A stretch of DNA of 64,000 nucleotides from contig NC_015138.1 of the NCBI RefSeq assembly GCF_000176855.2, positions 2,232,001 to 2,296,000 of the forward strand, in the 5' to 3' direction. The notes beneath the pieces are model-generated. The model ran no database searches and was not told the origin of the DNA. It was given only the letters and a program-made list of their open reading frames with translations. How positions within the stretch are numbered: the first letter of the stretch is position 1; the number at the start of each line of letters is the position of its first letter. Below, piece by piece: positions 36,193-46,042 of the stretch. A program made the translations under genes and the position numbers. This stretch comes from Paracidovorax avenae ATCC 19860. GTDB taxonomy: Bacteria; Pseudomonadota; Gammaproteobacteria; Burkholderiales; Burkholderiaceae_C.

Positions 36193-36579
36193 ATGCAATT
36201 CGCCTACACCATCCTCTACGTCCAGGACGTCGCCCGGTCCATCGCCTTCTACGAAGCCGCCTTCGGCCTGCAGCGCCGCTTCCTGCACGAGGGTGGCGAC
36301 TACGGCGAGATGGAGACGGGCGCCACCACGCTGGCGTTCTCGTCCCATCAGCTCACGGCGCAACTGGGCAAGAACCCGCGCCGCGCCAGCGCCGACGCGC
36401 CCAGCTTCGAGATCGCCCTGACCACGGACGACGTACCCGCCGCCCTGGCGCGCGCCGTGGCCGCCGGAGCCCGGCAGGTGCGCGCGCCGGAGCGCATGCC
36501 CTGGGACCAGACCATCGCCTATGTGGAAGACGGCGACGGCGTGCTGGTGGAGCTCTGCACGCCCGTGCAGGCGGGTTGA
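36193..36579 (+). CDS. VOC-family (glyoxalase-like) protein
   Basis: 128 aa. Start ATG 36193 gives FAYTILYVQDVARSIAFYEAAFGL, the classic first βαβββ module of the vicinal oxygen chelate fold; the second module follows with FEIALTTDDVPAALARAVAAGA and ends in DGDGVLVELCTP. Such single-domain proteins bind a divalent metal and act as lyases, dioxygenases or resistance proteins. The substrate is not predictable. Confidence 0.88.
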   Translation: MQFAYTILYVQDVARSIAFYEAAFGLQRRFLHEGGDYGEMETGATTLAFSSHQLTAQLGKNPRRASADAPSFEIALTTDDVPAALARAVAAGARQVRAPERMPWDQTIAYVEDGDGVLVELCTPVQAG

Positions 36580-36601
36580 GATCCTGCGCGCCCGGCGGTG
36601 T

Positions 36602-37228
36602 TCAGGCCGCTTGTGGGGACGCGCGCCACGCCATCCGCGTGAGCCGGTAGAGCACGTGCGGGCGCACCGCATGGCCCTCGGGCACGGACGGGTGCTCGAA
36701 CGCCTCCGCGGGTGACTCGCGCATGCCCAGGCGCGCCATCACCGCCTGCGAGCGCCGGTTGCGCTGCGCGGTGAAGGCGACGATCTCTTCCAGGCCCAGT
36801 GCATCGAAGCCTGCACGCAGTGCCAGCCGCGCCCCCTCCGTGGCCAGTCCGCGACCCCAGAAAGGCCGTGCGAGCCGCCAGCCGATCTCCACGCAGGGCG
36901 CGAAGGGCAGCGGCGCCGTGGGCCGGTGCAGGCCGATGAAGCCCATGAACGCTCCACCTGGCGCGCCCGCGCCGTCATGGCGTTCCAGCCATTCTGCCGC
37001 CCAGAATCCCCATCCCTGCCGGTCGATCAGCGCCTCGATGCGGTCGGCCATGGCGTCGCTCCGGGCGCGGTCCAGCGGGGCGGGAAAATGCTCCATGACC
37101 ACGGGGTCGGCATTGAGCGCGGCGAACGGTGTGCGGTCTGCGGGCGTCCACTGGCGCAGGCGCAGCCGGGTCGAGCAGAGCAGGGCGGGGTCGATGGAGG
37201 CGGGTGCGTCCGGAGTGCGGTTCGACAT
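36602..37228 (-). CDS. GNAT acetyltransferase, RimJ/RimL type
   Basis: 208 aa. The segments STRLRLRQWTPADRTPFAALNAD, EIGWRLARPFWGRGLATEGARLA (acetyl-CoA binding) and AQRNRRSQAVMARLGM are typical of the RimJ/RimL branch that acetylates N-terminal amino groups or small molecules. Start ATG 37228. It sits 32 bp after the last gene of the ABC importer and in the same orientation, but is probably a passenger rather than part of transport. Confidence 0.88.
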   Translation of the reverse strand: MSNRTPDAPASIDPALLCSTRLRLRQWTPADRTPFAALNADPVVMEHFPAPLDRARSDAMADRIEALIDRQGWGFWAAEWLERHDGAGAPGGAFMGFIGLHRPTAPLPFAPCVEIGWRLARPFWGRGLATEGARLALRAGFDALGLEEIVAFTAQRNRRSQAVMARLGMRESPAEAFEHPSVPEGHAVRPHVLYRLTRMAWRASPQAA

Positions 37229-37260
37229 CCACCGATGGTAGTGCGTCGCGTGCCCGTTCC

Positions 37261-38184
37261 TCAGCGCTCGCCCTTGCGGTACGGCTTCATCAGCGCCTGC
37301 GGATACGCGGCCTTGCGGGCCACCAGCACCAGCGCCAGGATGGACAGCAGGTAGGGCAGCATCAGGTACACCTGATAGGGCAGCCAGGCGTCGCCGGCCT
37401 GCTGCAGGCGCAGCTGCAGCGCATCGAAGAACGCGAACAGCAGCGCGCCCAGCAGTGCCTTGCCGGGCCGCCACGAGGCGAACACGACCAGGGCCACGCA
37501 GATCCAGCCGCGGCCGTTGACCATGTTGAAGAAGAAGGCATTGAACGCCGAGAGCGTGAGGAAGCTGCCCGCCACGCCCATCAGCGCCGAGCCTGCCACG
37601 ATGGCGCCGGTGCGCGTGGCCGCCACCGAAATCCCCTGGCCTTCGGCCGCCTGCGGGTTCTCGCCCACCATGCGCACCGCCAGGCCCAAGGGCGTGCGGT
37701 AGAGCGCCCAGGCGAGCAGCGGCGCCAGCAGCAGGGCGAGCAGCGTGAGCGGCGTCTGCGCCGAGAGAATCGGCACGCCCAGCCATTCCATCGGCGCGAA
37801 CGGCGTGATGGTGGGCGGCGTGTTCACCTTGGGGAAACCCACGCGGTAGCCGTAGTAGCTGAGCGCCGTCGCCAGCAGCGTGATGCCCAGGCCCGAAACG
37901 TGCTGCGACAGCGCCAGCCCCACGGTCAGCCAGGCATGCAGCAGGCCGAACACCGCGCCCGTGAGCGCCGCCACCGCCACGCCCGCCCACAGGCCGTGCC
38001 CCCCATACACGGTGAGCCAGCCCGTGAAGGCCCCCGCCACCATGATCCCTTCGATGCCCAGGTTCAGCACGCCCGCGCGTTCGCACAGCAGCACGCCCAG
38101 CGTGCCGAGGATGAGGGGCGTCGCCACGCGCAGCGTCGCGATCCAGAAGGCCGGATTGGCGAGGATGTCGAGCAGTTCGGTCAT
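37261..38184 (-). CDS. BMP-type ABC importer, permease 2
   Basis: 307 aa with about eight membrane helices, of the branched-chain/simple-sugar permease family. The motif ERAGVLNLGIEGIMVAGAF is typical of nucleoside (BmpA/Nup/Rns-type) importers. Start ATG 38184 overlaps the stop of permease 1 (ATGA, 4 bp), showing translational coupling. With permease 1 it forms the membrane channel. Confidence 0.92.
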   Translation of the reverse strand: MTELLDILANPAFWIATLRVATPLILGTLGVLLCERAGVLNLGIEGIMVAGAFTGWLTVYGGHGLWAGVAVAALTGAVFGLLHAWLTVGLALSQHVSGLGITLLATALSYYGYRVGFPKVNTPPTITPFAPMEWLGVPILSAQTPLTLLALLLAPLLAWALYRTPLGLAVRMVGENPQAAEGQGISVAATRTGAIVAGSALMGVAGSFLTLSAFNAFFFNMVNGRGWICVALVVFASWRPGKALLGALLFAFFDALQLRLQQAGDAWLPYQVYLMLPYLLSILALVLVARKAAYPQALMKPYRKGER

Positions 38185-39242
38185 TTCCAGCGCACACGGT
38201 ATTGCGCGAGCAGGCCCGCCACCAGCACCGCGATCAGCGAGGCGGCGACGACCACGTCGGCGATGTAGGTGGGCACGCCGATGGCGCGGCTCATGCTGTC
38301 TGCGCCCACCAGCACGCCGGCCACGAAGATGCCTGCGGCCACCACGCCCAATGGATGCAGGCCTGCCAGCATCGCGATCACGATGCCGCTGTAGCCGTAG
38401 CCCGGCGACATGTCGAGCGTCACATAGCTGGTGCGGCCCGCGACCTCGATCGCACCGGCCAGGCCCGCCAGGCCGCCCGAGAGCAGGGCCACCAGCACCA
38501 CGGTGCGCGTGACCGGCACGCCCGCGAACGCCGCGGCCCGCGGATTCGCGCCGGCCGCGCGGATGTCGAAGCCCGGCACCGTGCGCGCCAGCAGTGCCCA
38601 GAGCAGCACGGCCAGGCCCACGGCGAACAGCAGGCCGGTGTGCAGGCGCGAGCCCGGCACCAGGCGCGACAGCTCCAGGTCGCCCTGCAGCGCCACGCTC
38701 TGCGGCCAGCCCAGCGCCAGCGGGTCCTTCATCGGGCCGTCGAGCAGGGCCGAGACCAGGAGCAACATGACGAAATTCAGCAGCAGCGTGGTCACCACCT
38801 CGTCCACGCCGAGCCGCGCCTTCATCAGCGCCGGGCCCAGCAGCAGCGCGGCGCCGGCCAGCGCCGCGGCCAGCATCATCAGCGGGAACAGCACCCACGG
38901 CGACCACTCCAGGCCCGTGCCGCCATGCATGCCGCCCACGGCCACGGCGGCGATCGCCCCGGCATAGAGCTGTCCTTCGGCACCGATGTTGAAGAGGCGT
39001 GCACGGAAGGCGACGGCCGCGGCGAGGCCGGTCAGTATCAGCGGCGTGGCGCGCGTGAGCGTCTCGGTGAGCGCGAAGACCGAGCCGAACGCGCCTTGCG
39101 CCAACAGCGCATAGGTCCGGCCCACGGGTGCGCCGGCCCACAGCACCAGCAGCGCGGAGACGAGCAGCGTGAAGGCCACGGCGCCGATGGGCGCGGCCAC
39201 GTAGGCTGCGGCGGAAGTGCGGTGGCGTTTTTCGAGTCTCAT
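38181..39242 (-). CDS. BMP-type ABC importer, permease 1
   Basis: 353 aa. Ten or so hydrophobic segments, with the family motif FRARLFNIGAEGQLYAGA and FDIRAAGANPRAAAFAG. Start ATG 39242 overlaps the ATPase stop by 4 bp. The paralogous pair of permeases of unequal length is the hallmark of nucleoside importers of this class. Confidence 0.92.
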   Translation of the reverse strand: MRLEKRHRTSAAAYVAAPIGAVAFTLLVSALLVLWAGAPVGRTYALLAQGAFGSVFALTETLTRATPLILTGLAAAVAFRARLFNIGAEGQLYAGAIAAVAVGGMHGGTGLEWSPWVLFPLMMLAAALAGAALLLGPALMKARLGVDEVVTTLLLNFVMLLLVSALLDGPMKDPLALGWPQSVALQGDLELSRLVPGSRLHTGLLFAVGLAVLLWALLARTVPGFDIRAAGANPRAAAFAGVPVTRTVVLVALLSGGLAGLAGAIEVAGRTSYVTLDMSPGYGYSGIVIAMLAGLHPLGVVAAGIFVAGVLVGADSMSRAIGVPTYIADVVVAASLIAVLVAGLLAQYRVRWK

Positions 39243-40906
39243 GGGGTCTTTTGTGCAGGGCCCGCACCGGTGCCTTCGCCGGCCATGGCCAGGCCGATGG
39301 CCTCGCGCGTCCATTGCCCGGCAGGCAACGCTTCCGTCAGGTGCCCGCCGTGCATCACCGCCACGCGGTCGCCCAGTTGCAGCACCTCGTCCAGGTCGTC
39401 GGAGATGAGCAGCACGGCCGCCCCCGCGTCGCGCGCGGCGATGAGCTGCTGCTGCACGAAGGTGACGGCGCCGATGTCCAGGCCCCAGGTCGGCTGGTGG
39501 GCGACGATGAGCCGCGGAGCGATGAGCTGCTGCTGCACGAAGGTGACGGCGCCGATGTCCAGGCCCCAGGTCGGCTGGTGGGCGACGATGAGCCGCGGAG
39601 ATTCGGGGTCGTGTGGATCGGGTGACAGCAGCGCCCGCCCGAGGATCAGCTTCTGCATGTTGCCGCCCGACAGCGAGCGTGCCGGCACATCGGGCCCGCC
39701 GCCGCGCACGTCGAAGGTCTCGGCCACGCGGCGCGCATGCTGGCGTGCGGCGCGGCGCCTGATCCAGCCGGCGGTGAACCAGGGGTGCGAGAACCAGCGG
39801 CTGCCCAGGCGTTCGGAGACGGCGTTCTCCCACACCGGCAGGTCCCCCACCACGCCCACGGCATGGCGGTCCTCGGGAATCCGGGCCACACCCTGGGCGA
39901 CGAGGCGCTGGGGCTGCGCCGGCAGCGGCCGGCCCTGCAGCAGGGCGCTGCCCCGCGTGGGCACGCGCACGCCGCACAGCACGTCGGCCAGGGCCACCTG
40001 GCCATTGCCGGATACGCCCGCGATGGCCGTGATCTCGCCCGCGCGCAGCACGAGGTGCACGCCGTGCAGCGCATCGCGCCCGCCGGCGGTATGGACATCG
40101 TCGAGAGTGCAGACGGCATCACCCACGTGCTGCGCGGGCCGGCGCTCGGCGCGCTCGACGGCGTGCCCCACCATCCACTGCGCGAGCTGCGCCTGCGTGG
40201 TGCCCTGGGCGGGCGCTTCGGCCACCAGCCGGCCCTGGCGCAGCACGGCCACGCGGTGCGACACGCGCAGTACCTCGCCGAGCTTGTGGCTGATGAAGAT
40301 GATCGACAGGCCTTCGGCCACCATCTGCCCCAGCGTTGCGAACAGTGCCTCGCTCTCCTGCGGCGTGAGCACCGCCGTGGGCTCGTCCAGGATCAGGATG
40401 CGCGCCCCGCGGTAGAGCGCCTTGAGGATCTCCACCCGCTGGCGCTCGCCCACGGAAAGATCGCCCACGCGGGCATCAGGCACCACGGGCAGGCCGAAGC
40501 GCCGCGATACCTCCAGCAGCCGGGCGCGCGCGGCGCTGCGGCGCGAGAACGGCTGCCACAGCGGCTCGCTGCCCAGCAGCACGTTGTCCAGCACGCTCAA
40601 ATTGTCGGCCAGCGTGAAATGCTGGTGCACCATGCCGATGCCCGCCGCCAGCGCCGCGCGCGGCTGGCCGGGGGGCAGCGGGCGGCCGAATGCCTCGATG
40701 CTGCCGGCGTCCGCCACGTAGTGCCCGAACAGGATGGACATCAGCGTGGACTTGCCTGCGCCGTTCTCGCCCAGCAGCGCCAGCACCTCGCCGCGCGCGA
40801 GCGTGAGCGAGATGCCGTCGTTGGCCACCAGGCTGCCGAAGCGCTTGGTGATGCCGGAAAGGCGCAGCACGGTGTCCGGCGCAGCGGCCGGCAGGGGAGC
40901 GGACAT
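39239..40906 (-). CDS. BMP-type ABC importer, double ATPase with duplicated segment
   Basis: 555 aa, two ABC domains in one chain. NBD1 has GENGAGKST, the signature LSVGERQRVEIL and ILILDEPTAVLT. NBD2 has the degenerate P-loop GVSGNGQVAL, the signature LSGGNMQKLILGRALL, then PRLIVAHQPTWGLDIGAV. In NBD2 an 81-bp in-frame perfect tandem duplication repeats 27 residues covering the Walker B/D-loop strand and the following helix. Normal family members carry this segment once. The extra copy could disturb NBD2, whose ATPase is already degenerate, or be tolerated. It powers nucleoside-type uptake with the neighbouring permeases. Confidence 0.9.
   Translation of the reverse strand: MSAPLPAAAPDTVLRLSGITKRFGSLVANDGISLTLARGEVLALLGENGAGKSTLMSILFGHYVADAGSIEAFGRPLPPGQPRAALAAGIGMVHQHFTLADNLSVLDNVLLGSEPLWQPFSRRSAARARLLEVSRRFGLPVVPDARVGDLSVGERQRVEILKALYRGARILILDEPTAVLTPQESEALFATLGQMVAEGLSIIFISHKLGEVLRVSHRVAVLRQGRLVAEAPAQGTTQAQLAQWMVGHAVERAERRPAQHVGDAVCTLDDVHTAGGRDALHGVHLVLRAGEITAIAGVSGNGQVALADVLCGVRVPTRGSALLQGRPLPAQPQRLVAQGVARIPEDRHAVGVVGDLPVWENAVSERLGSRWFSHPWFTAGWIRRRAARQHARRVAETFDVRGGGPDVPARSLSGGNMQKLILGRALLSPDPHDPESPRLIVAHQPTWGLDIGAVTFVQQQLIAPRLIVAHQPTWGLDIGAVTFVQQQLIAARDAGAAVLLISDDLDEVLQLGDRVAVMHGGHLTEALPAGQWTREAIGLAMAGEGTGAGPAQKTP
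39438..39600. repeat. 81-bp perfect tandem duplication inside the ABC ATPase gene
   Basis: Two adjoining copies with a period of exactly 81 bp (39438-39518 and 39519-39599, plus one matching base). There are no mismatches between copies, so the event is recent. The frame is preserved (27 codons). Confidence 0.95.
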
Positions 40907-40924
40907 GGGAGGCGGGGCTCCGCC

Positions 40925-41935
40925 TTACTTGGCCGTGGATTTGGGCTGGCTGTCGTCCACCTTCACGGTGAATTTACCGGCAAGGATCTCGGCCTCGCGC
41001 GCCTTGACCTTGGCCACCACATCGGCCGGCACCTTCTTCTCGAACGTGCCCAGGGGCGCGAGGGACGAACCCTTGTGCTTCATCATCGAGTACGGGCCGT
41101 AGTCCTCGGCCGTGAACTTGCCGGCCTTCACCAGCCCGATGGCGCGGTCCACGCTCGGCTCCATGTGCCACAGGGCGGAGGCGACCACGGTGTCGGGGTA
41201 CTGCGGCTGGGTGTCGATCACGTTGCCGATGGCCAGCTTGCCCTTCTCCTTGGCCGCGTCGCTCACGCCGAAGCGTTCGGCATAGAGCACGTCCGCGCCC
41301 TTGTCGATCATCGCGAAGGTGGCTTCCTTGGCCTTCGGGGGATCGAACCAGCTGTTGATGAAGGTGACGGTGAACTCCACCTTCGGGTTCACTTCCTTCG
41401 CGCCAGCCATGAAGGCGTGCATCAGGCGGTTGACCTCGGGGATCGGGAAGCCGCCGACCATGCCGATCTTGTTCGTCTTCGTCATGCCGCCCGCGATCAT
41501 GCCGGTCAGGTAGGCGGGCTCCTGGATGTAGTTGTCGAACACGCTGAAGTTGGGTGCCTGCGGCTTGCCCGAGGAGCCCATCACGAAGGCCGTCTTGGGG
41601 AAGTCCTTGGCCACCTTGCGGGCGGCGGACTCCACGCCGAACACCTCGCCGAAGATCAACTGGTTGCCACCGTTGGCGTACTCGCGCATCACGCGCTCGT
41701 AGTCGGCATTGGCCACGTTCTCGCTGCTCTTGTACTCGATCTCGCCGCGCGCCTCGGCCGCCTTCAGCGCCTTGTGGATGCGGCTCACCCACTGCTGCTC
41801 ATACGGCACCGTGTAGATGCCCGCCACCTTCAATTTGGCCTGGGCGAAGGCCGCCATGGGTGCAAGGCCCAGGGTGGCCGAGATGGCCAGTGAGGTGCAG
41901 AGCAGGCGGCCGGTGAAGAGGCGGCGGGTGGTCAT
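40925..41935 (-). CDS. BMP-family substrate-binding protein (nucleoside-type)
   Basis: 336 aa periplasmic binding protein. The signal peptide MTTRRLFTGRLLCTSLAIS runs on to AAFA-Q. The mature part is BMP/PnrA-like: KVAGIYTVPYEQQWVSRIHKAL, DLIFGEVFG-like region, PKTAFVMGSSG, and the GMIAGGMTKTNKIGMVGGFPIPEV family signature. It should bind a purine nucleoside or related ligand. First gene of the import operon (18 bp before the ATPase). Confidence 0.93.
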   Translation of the reverse strand: MTTRRLFTGRLLCTSLAISATLGLAPMAAFAQAKLKVAGIYTVPYEQQWVSRIHKALKAAEARGEIEYKSSENVANADYERVMREYANGGNQLIFGEVFGVESAARKVAKDFPKTAFVMGSSGKPQAPNFSVFDNYIQEPAYLTGMIAGGMTKTNKIGMVGGFPIPEVNRLMHAFMAGAKEVNPKVEFTVTFINSWFDPPKAKEATFAMIDKGADVLYAERFGVSDAAKEKGKLAIGNVIDTQPQYPDTVVASALWHMEPSVDRAIGLVKAGKFTAEDYGPYSMMKHKGSSLAPLGTFEKKVPADVVAKVKAREAEILAGKFTVKVDDSQPKSTAK

Positions 41936-42221
41936 CGCGGGTTCCTTGGGTCGAGAGAGAGAAGTGACGTAACGATAGGGTCGGCGGACTCAAGCAGGAT
42001 GCATGCCACTTGGGCTGGGCGCCGGTCCCTTGTTTGGTGCCTTGGGTGTATAGCGGGTTTTTTACTCTGCGAGCAACCAGGCTATCCCTTGGTCGGAGCA
42101 GAGTTCAATTTTTTACAAAAAAATACGTTACTTGGCCTTCTTTCACTTAACTGAAACAAGCTGTTTGCACATAACATCGTTCCGTTCTAGGGAATCTGAA
42201 ATAGTTCGGGGTGGGGGTTGA
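41936..42221. promoter_or_regulatory. Divergent intergenic region, AT-rich on the secretion side
   Basis: 286 bp without a gene between the import operon (minus) and the type I secretion operon (plus). The right half, about 42055-42200, is A/T-rich and must hold the secretion promoter. TTGCAC near 42164 is a possible -35, but the hexamer 17 bp on (TAGGGA) is a poor -10, so I do not define a promoter. Confidence 0.4.
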
Positions 42222-44525
42222 ATGAACGGAAATAGCCGCGGAGCGGAGGCGGAAGCGCGCGCGCTGCCTACGAGTGCGCTCGATTTGAAAGAACAGCAGG
42301 AGGCGGGAGAGGGGACGGCTTATGGCCCATTGCATGCCCTGTGCCTGGTCGCCCGGCTGCACCACATTGCCTGCGATCCTGCGACGCTGGCCCACCGGCT
42401 GGGGCTGGCGGCCAACGACCGCATCGGCACGCAGGAATTGCTGCAGGCCGCCAGGCTCATCGGCCTGAAGGCCAGGAAGGTCCGCACCAGCGCCGCGCGG
42501 CTGCCCCTCAGCCCGTTGCCCGCCATGGCGCTCGTGGCCGACGATGCGCCGTCGGCCCGGCAATCCGGAACGGTCAAGGCCGTCGTGGTGGCGCAATGCG
42601 ATGGCCAGCGGGTGCTGCTTCAAGATCCATCCGGTGCCGGCGAGCAGGGCCGCCCCACCATCGAATCCGTGGAAGATTTCGCCAGGCGCTGGACCGGCGA
42701 ATTGATCCTGGTCTCCAGCCGCGCCAGCCTGGCGGGCGAGCTCGCCAAGTTCGATTTCTCCTGGTTCATCCCCAGCCTGGTCAAGCACCGCAAGCTGCTG
42801 GGCGAAGTGCTGTTCATCTCGCTGATGCTGCAGCTGTTCGCGCTGGTGAGCCCGCTCTTCTTCCAGGTCGTGATGGACAAGGTGCTGGTGCACCGGGGCC
42901 TCACCACGCTGGACGTGCTGGTCGCGGGGCTGGTCGTGGTGGTGGTCTTCGAGAGCCTGCTCAACGGATTGCGCAGCTACGTCTTCAGCCATACGACGAG
43001 CCGCATCGACGTGGAACTGGGTGCGCGCCTCTTCAGGCACCTGGTCCAGCTGCCCCTGGCCTACTTCCAGGCCCGGCGGGTGGGGGACTCCGTGGCGCGG
43101 GTGCGCGAGCTGGAGAACATCCGCAGCTTCCTCACGGGCAACGCGCTCACCGTGGTGCTCGACGTGCTGTTCTCCATCATCTTCATCGGCGTGATGCTGG
43201 TGTACAGCGTGCCGCTCACGCTCATCGTGCTGGTCAGCCTGCCGCTTTACGTGGGCTTGAGCCTGGCCGTGGTGCCCGTCCTGCGCAGGCGGCTCGACCA
43301 CAAGTTCGCGCGCGGCGCGGAGAACCAGGCGATGCTGGTGGAGACCGTGACGGGCATCCAGACCGTGAAGGCGAGCGCGCTGGAGCCGTCCTTCGCGCGC
43401 CGCTGGGACAACCAGCTGGCCGCTTACGTCAGCGCCAGCTTCAAGACCCAGAACCTGGCGGCCTGGGCCCACGAGGGTGTCGGCCTGATCGGCAAGCTCG
43501 TCAACGCCGCCACGCTCTGGTACGGCGCCCACCTCGTGATGGACGGCGGGCTGACCGTGGGGCAGTTCGTGGCGTTCAACATGTTCGCCCAGCGGGTCTC
43601 GCAGCCCATCATGCGCATGGCGCAGCTGTGGACGGACTTCCAGCAGACCGGCATCTCCATGGCCCGCCTGGGGGACATCCTCAACACCCGCACGGAAGTG
43701 CCGCCGAGCAGCGCGGCGCAACTGCCGCCCATCAAGGGCCGGGTCACGCTGGACGGCGTGCATTTCCGCTACCGCCCGGAAGCGCCCCCCGTGCTGCACG
43801 GCGTGGGCCTGGACATCCGCCCGGGCGAGGTGATCGGCATCGTGGGCCGCTCGGGCTCCGGCAAGAGCACGCTCACCAAGCTCGTGCAGCGCCTGTACGT
43901 GCCCGAGCAGGGCCGCATCCTCGTGGACGGCATCGACATCAGCCTGATCGACGCCGCGCAATTGCGAAGGCAGGTCGGGGTGGTGCTGCAGGAGAACCTG
44001 CTGTTCAACCGCAGCGTGCGCGAGAACATCGCCATCGCGGACCCCGCGGCGCCCATCGAGGCGGTGGTGCACTCTGCGCGCCTGGCCGGGGCCCATGACT
44101 TCATCAGCGAACTGCCCGAGGGCTACGACACCATCGTCGGCGAGCAGGGTGCGGGCCTCTCGGGCGGGCAACGCCAGCGCATCGCGATCGCCCGCGCGCT
44201 CTTCACCAACCCGCGCATCCTCATCCTCGACGAGGCCACGAGCGCGCTGGACTACGAAAGCGAGGCGATCGTGCAGCGCAACATGGCGCACATCTGCAAG
44301 GGCCGCACGGTAATCATCATCGCCCACCGGCTCTCGGCCGTGCGGCATGCGCACCGCATCATCGTCATGGACAAGGGCCGCATCGTCGAAGCCGGTCCCC
44401 ACGATGCGCTCATCCAGCGGCCGCAGGGCCTGTATGCGCACCTCTGGCGCATGCAGGGCGGCGGAGCGGGCAACGTGCCGCCGCTGCAGCCTGGTGCGCA
44501 AGCCGCGCAGGGAGCGGCAGCATGA
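42222..44525 (+). CDS. Type I secretion ABC transporter, HlyB type
   Basis: 767 aa. An N-terminal C39-like domain (about 20-150) has Tyr34 where the peptidase Cys would be (AYGPLHALC), as in HlyB; it should bind unfolded RTX substrates without cleaving them. Six membrane helices span about 180-460. The ATPase has Walker [10 protein letters not shown], signature [16 protein letters not shown], Walker [13 protein letters not shown] and H-loop AHRLS. It exports C-terminal-signal proteins with HlyD and an outer-membrane TolC, whose gene is not here. The stop overlaps the HlyD start (ATGA). Confidence 0.95.
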   Translation: MNGNSRGAEAEARALPTSALDLKEQQEAGEGTAYGPLHALCLVARLHHIACDPATLAHRLGLAANDRIGTQELLQAARLIGLKARKVRTSAARLPLSPLPAMALVADDAPSARQSGTVKAVVVAQCDGQRVLLQDPSGAGEQGRPTIESVEDFARRWTGELILVSSRASLAGELAKFDFSWFIPSLVKHRKLLGEVLFISLMLQLFALVSPLFFQVVMDKVLVHRGLTTLDVLVAGLVVVVVFESLLNGLRSYVFSHTTSRIDVELGARLFRHLVQLPLAYFQARRVGDSVARVRELENIRSFLTGNALTVVLDVLFSIIFIGVMLVYSVPLTLIVLVSLPLYVGLSLAVVPVLRRRLDHKFARGAENQAMLVETVTGIQTVKASALEPSFARRWDNQLAAYVSASFKTQNLAAWAHEGVGLIGKLVNAATLWYGAHLVMDGGLTVGQFVAFNMFAQRVSQPIMRMAQLWTDFQQTGISMARLGDILNTRTEVPPSSAAQLPPIKGRVTLDGVHFRYRPEAPPVLHGVGLDIRPGEVIGIVGRSGSGKSTLTKLVQRLYVPEQGRILVDGIDISLIDAAQLRRQVGVVLQENLLFNRSVRENIAIADPAAPIEAVVHSARLAGAHDFISELPEGYDTIVGEQGAGLSGGQRQRIAIARALFTNPRILILDEATSALDYESEAIVQRNMAHICKGRTVIIIAHRLSAVRHAHRIIVMDKGRIVEAGPHDALIQRPQGLYAHLWRMQGGGAGNVPPLQPGAQAAQGAAA

Positions 44526-46042
44526 GCGCGGGCACCCCCATGCACAGCGCCAACGAGCCGGCCATCCCCCACGAACCCGCACACACGCCAGCCCCGCGCC
44601 ACCCCGCCATCGAACTGCTCGCACGCTACCGGGACATCCTGCGCGTGGCCTGGGCGCATCGCCACGAACTCGCCGGGCCGCGCCGGCTGGCCGACGAGCA
44701 GGCGTTCCTGCCGGCCGCATTGAGCCTGCAGGAAACCCCCGTCCATCCCGCACCGCGGCGCCTTGCCTGGGCGCTCATCGCGCTCTTACTCATTGCGCTG
44801 GCCTGGTCCATCTTCGGCAAGATCGACATCGTTGCCGTCGCGTCCGGCCGCATCATCGTGAGCGACCGCACCAAGCTCGTGCAGCCGCTGGAAAACAGCG
44901 TCATCCGGCGCATCCTGGTGCGCGAGGGCGACCATGTGGAGGCGGGGCAGGCCCTGGTGCAGCTCGACCCCACCGCAGCGCAGGCCGACAAGACCAGCTT
45001 CGACGAAACCCGGCGCTCGGCGCAATCCGAATGGCTGCGCACGCGCGTGCTGGGAGACCTGGTGTCGCGCGCTGCCCGGGGAGAGGGCGGCCTGCGCGGT
45101 GCGGAAGCTGCGCTGCCCAAAACATTGGTGCCCAGGGAATGGAGCGCCGAGGATGCGGACAACGCCCGGGCCCAGCTGGCCGCCGAGTGGAGCGACGTCA
45201 CGGCGCGCCTCTCGAAGTTCGCGGCCGAGCGGGCCCGCCGCGAAGCGGAGATCGCCACCGTGCGCGCCATGATCGACAAGCTCGATGCCACCCTGCCCAT
45301 TGTGCGGCAGCGCGAGCGCGACTTCCAGGCGCTGGCGGACCAGGGCTTCATGTCCGGCCACGCCAACCAGGACCGCATGCGCGAGCGCATCGAACTCGAA
45401 CGCGACCTGGGCACGCAGCAGGCGCGGCTGCACGAGGCGCAGGCGGCCCTGCAGGAAACGCAGCAGACGCGGGATGCCTACCTGGCAGAAACCCGCCGCA
45501 CCTTGAGCGAGCGGCAGTCCCAGGCCGAACTCAAGCGCCTGCAGAGCGCGCAGGAGTGGAACAAGGCCGCATTGCGCGAGCGCCTGGCCACCCTGGTGGC
45601 GCCCGTGAGCGGCACCGTGCAGCAGCTGGCCGCGCACACCGAGGGCGGCGTGGTGACCGAAGCGCAGGCGCTCATGGTCATCGTGCCCGACGGAGCGCAC
45701 GTGAGCGCCGAGGTCACGCTGGAGAACAAGGACATCGGCTTCGTGGAGCCTGGCCAGGACGTGACCATCAAGCTGGAGACCTTCCCCTTCACGCGCTATG
45801 GCACGGTGCCCGCGCACGTGGAAACCGTCACGCGCGACGCCGTCAACGACGAAAAGCGCGGAGCGATCTTCCCCGCGCTGCTCAAGCTCGACCAGGCGTT
45901 CATCAACGTGGATGGCAAGGACATCAAGCTCGCGCCGGGCATGAACCTGACCGCGGAGATCAAGACGGGCCAGCGCCGGGTCATCGAATACCTGCTGAGC
46001 CCGATCCAGAAGGCCGGCAACGAGAGCCTGCGCGAGCGCTGA
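44522..46042 (+). CDS. Type I secretion periplasmic adaptor, HlyD family
   Basis: 506 aa membrane fusion protein. A single N-terminal membrane helix (RLAWALIALLLIALAWSIFG) is followed by a lipoyl-like half motif (SVIRRILVREGDHVEAGQALVQLD), a long coiled-coil hairpin (about 170-350) and the second lipoyl half with β-barrel (LVAPVSGTVQQLAAHTEGGVV). It bridges the HlyB-type exporter to TolC. The last ~38 codons and downstream sequence are repeated at 53353, marking the origin of the duplicated toxin unit. Confidence 0.94.
   Translation: MSAGTPMHSANEPAIPHEPAHTPAPRHPAIELLARYRDILRVAWAHRHELAGPRRLADEQAFLPAALSLQETPVHPAPRRLAWALIALLLIALAWSIFGKIDIVAVASGRIIVSDRTKLVQPLENSVIRRILVREGDHVEAGQALVQLDPTAAQADKTSFDETRRSAQSEWLRTRVLGDLVSRAARGEGGLRGAEAALPKTLVPREWSAEDADNARAQLAAEWSDVTARLSKFAAERARREAEIATVRAMIDKLDATLPIVRQRERDFQALADQGFMSGHANQDRMRERIELERDLGTQQARLHEAQAALQETQQTRDAYLAETRRTLSERQSQAELKRLQSAQEWNKAALRERLATLVAPVSGTVQQLAAHTEGGVVTEAQALMVIVPDGAHVSAEVTLENKDIGFVEPGQDVTIKLETFPFTRYGTVPAHVETVTRDAVNDEKRGAIFPALLKLDQAFINVDGKDIKLAPGMNLTAEIKTGQRRVIEYLLSPIQKAGNESLRER

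Noticed and set aside
42164..42192. TTGCAC with 17-bp spacing to TAGGGA as the promoter of the secretion operon
   Set aside because: The -10 match is too poor to call.
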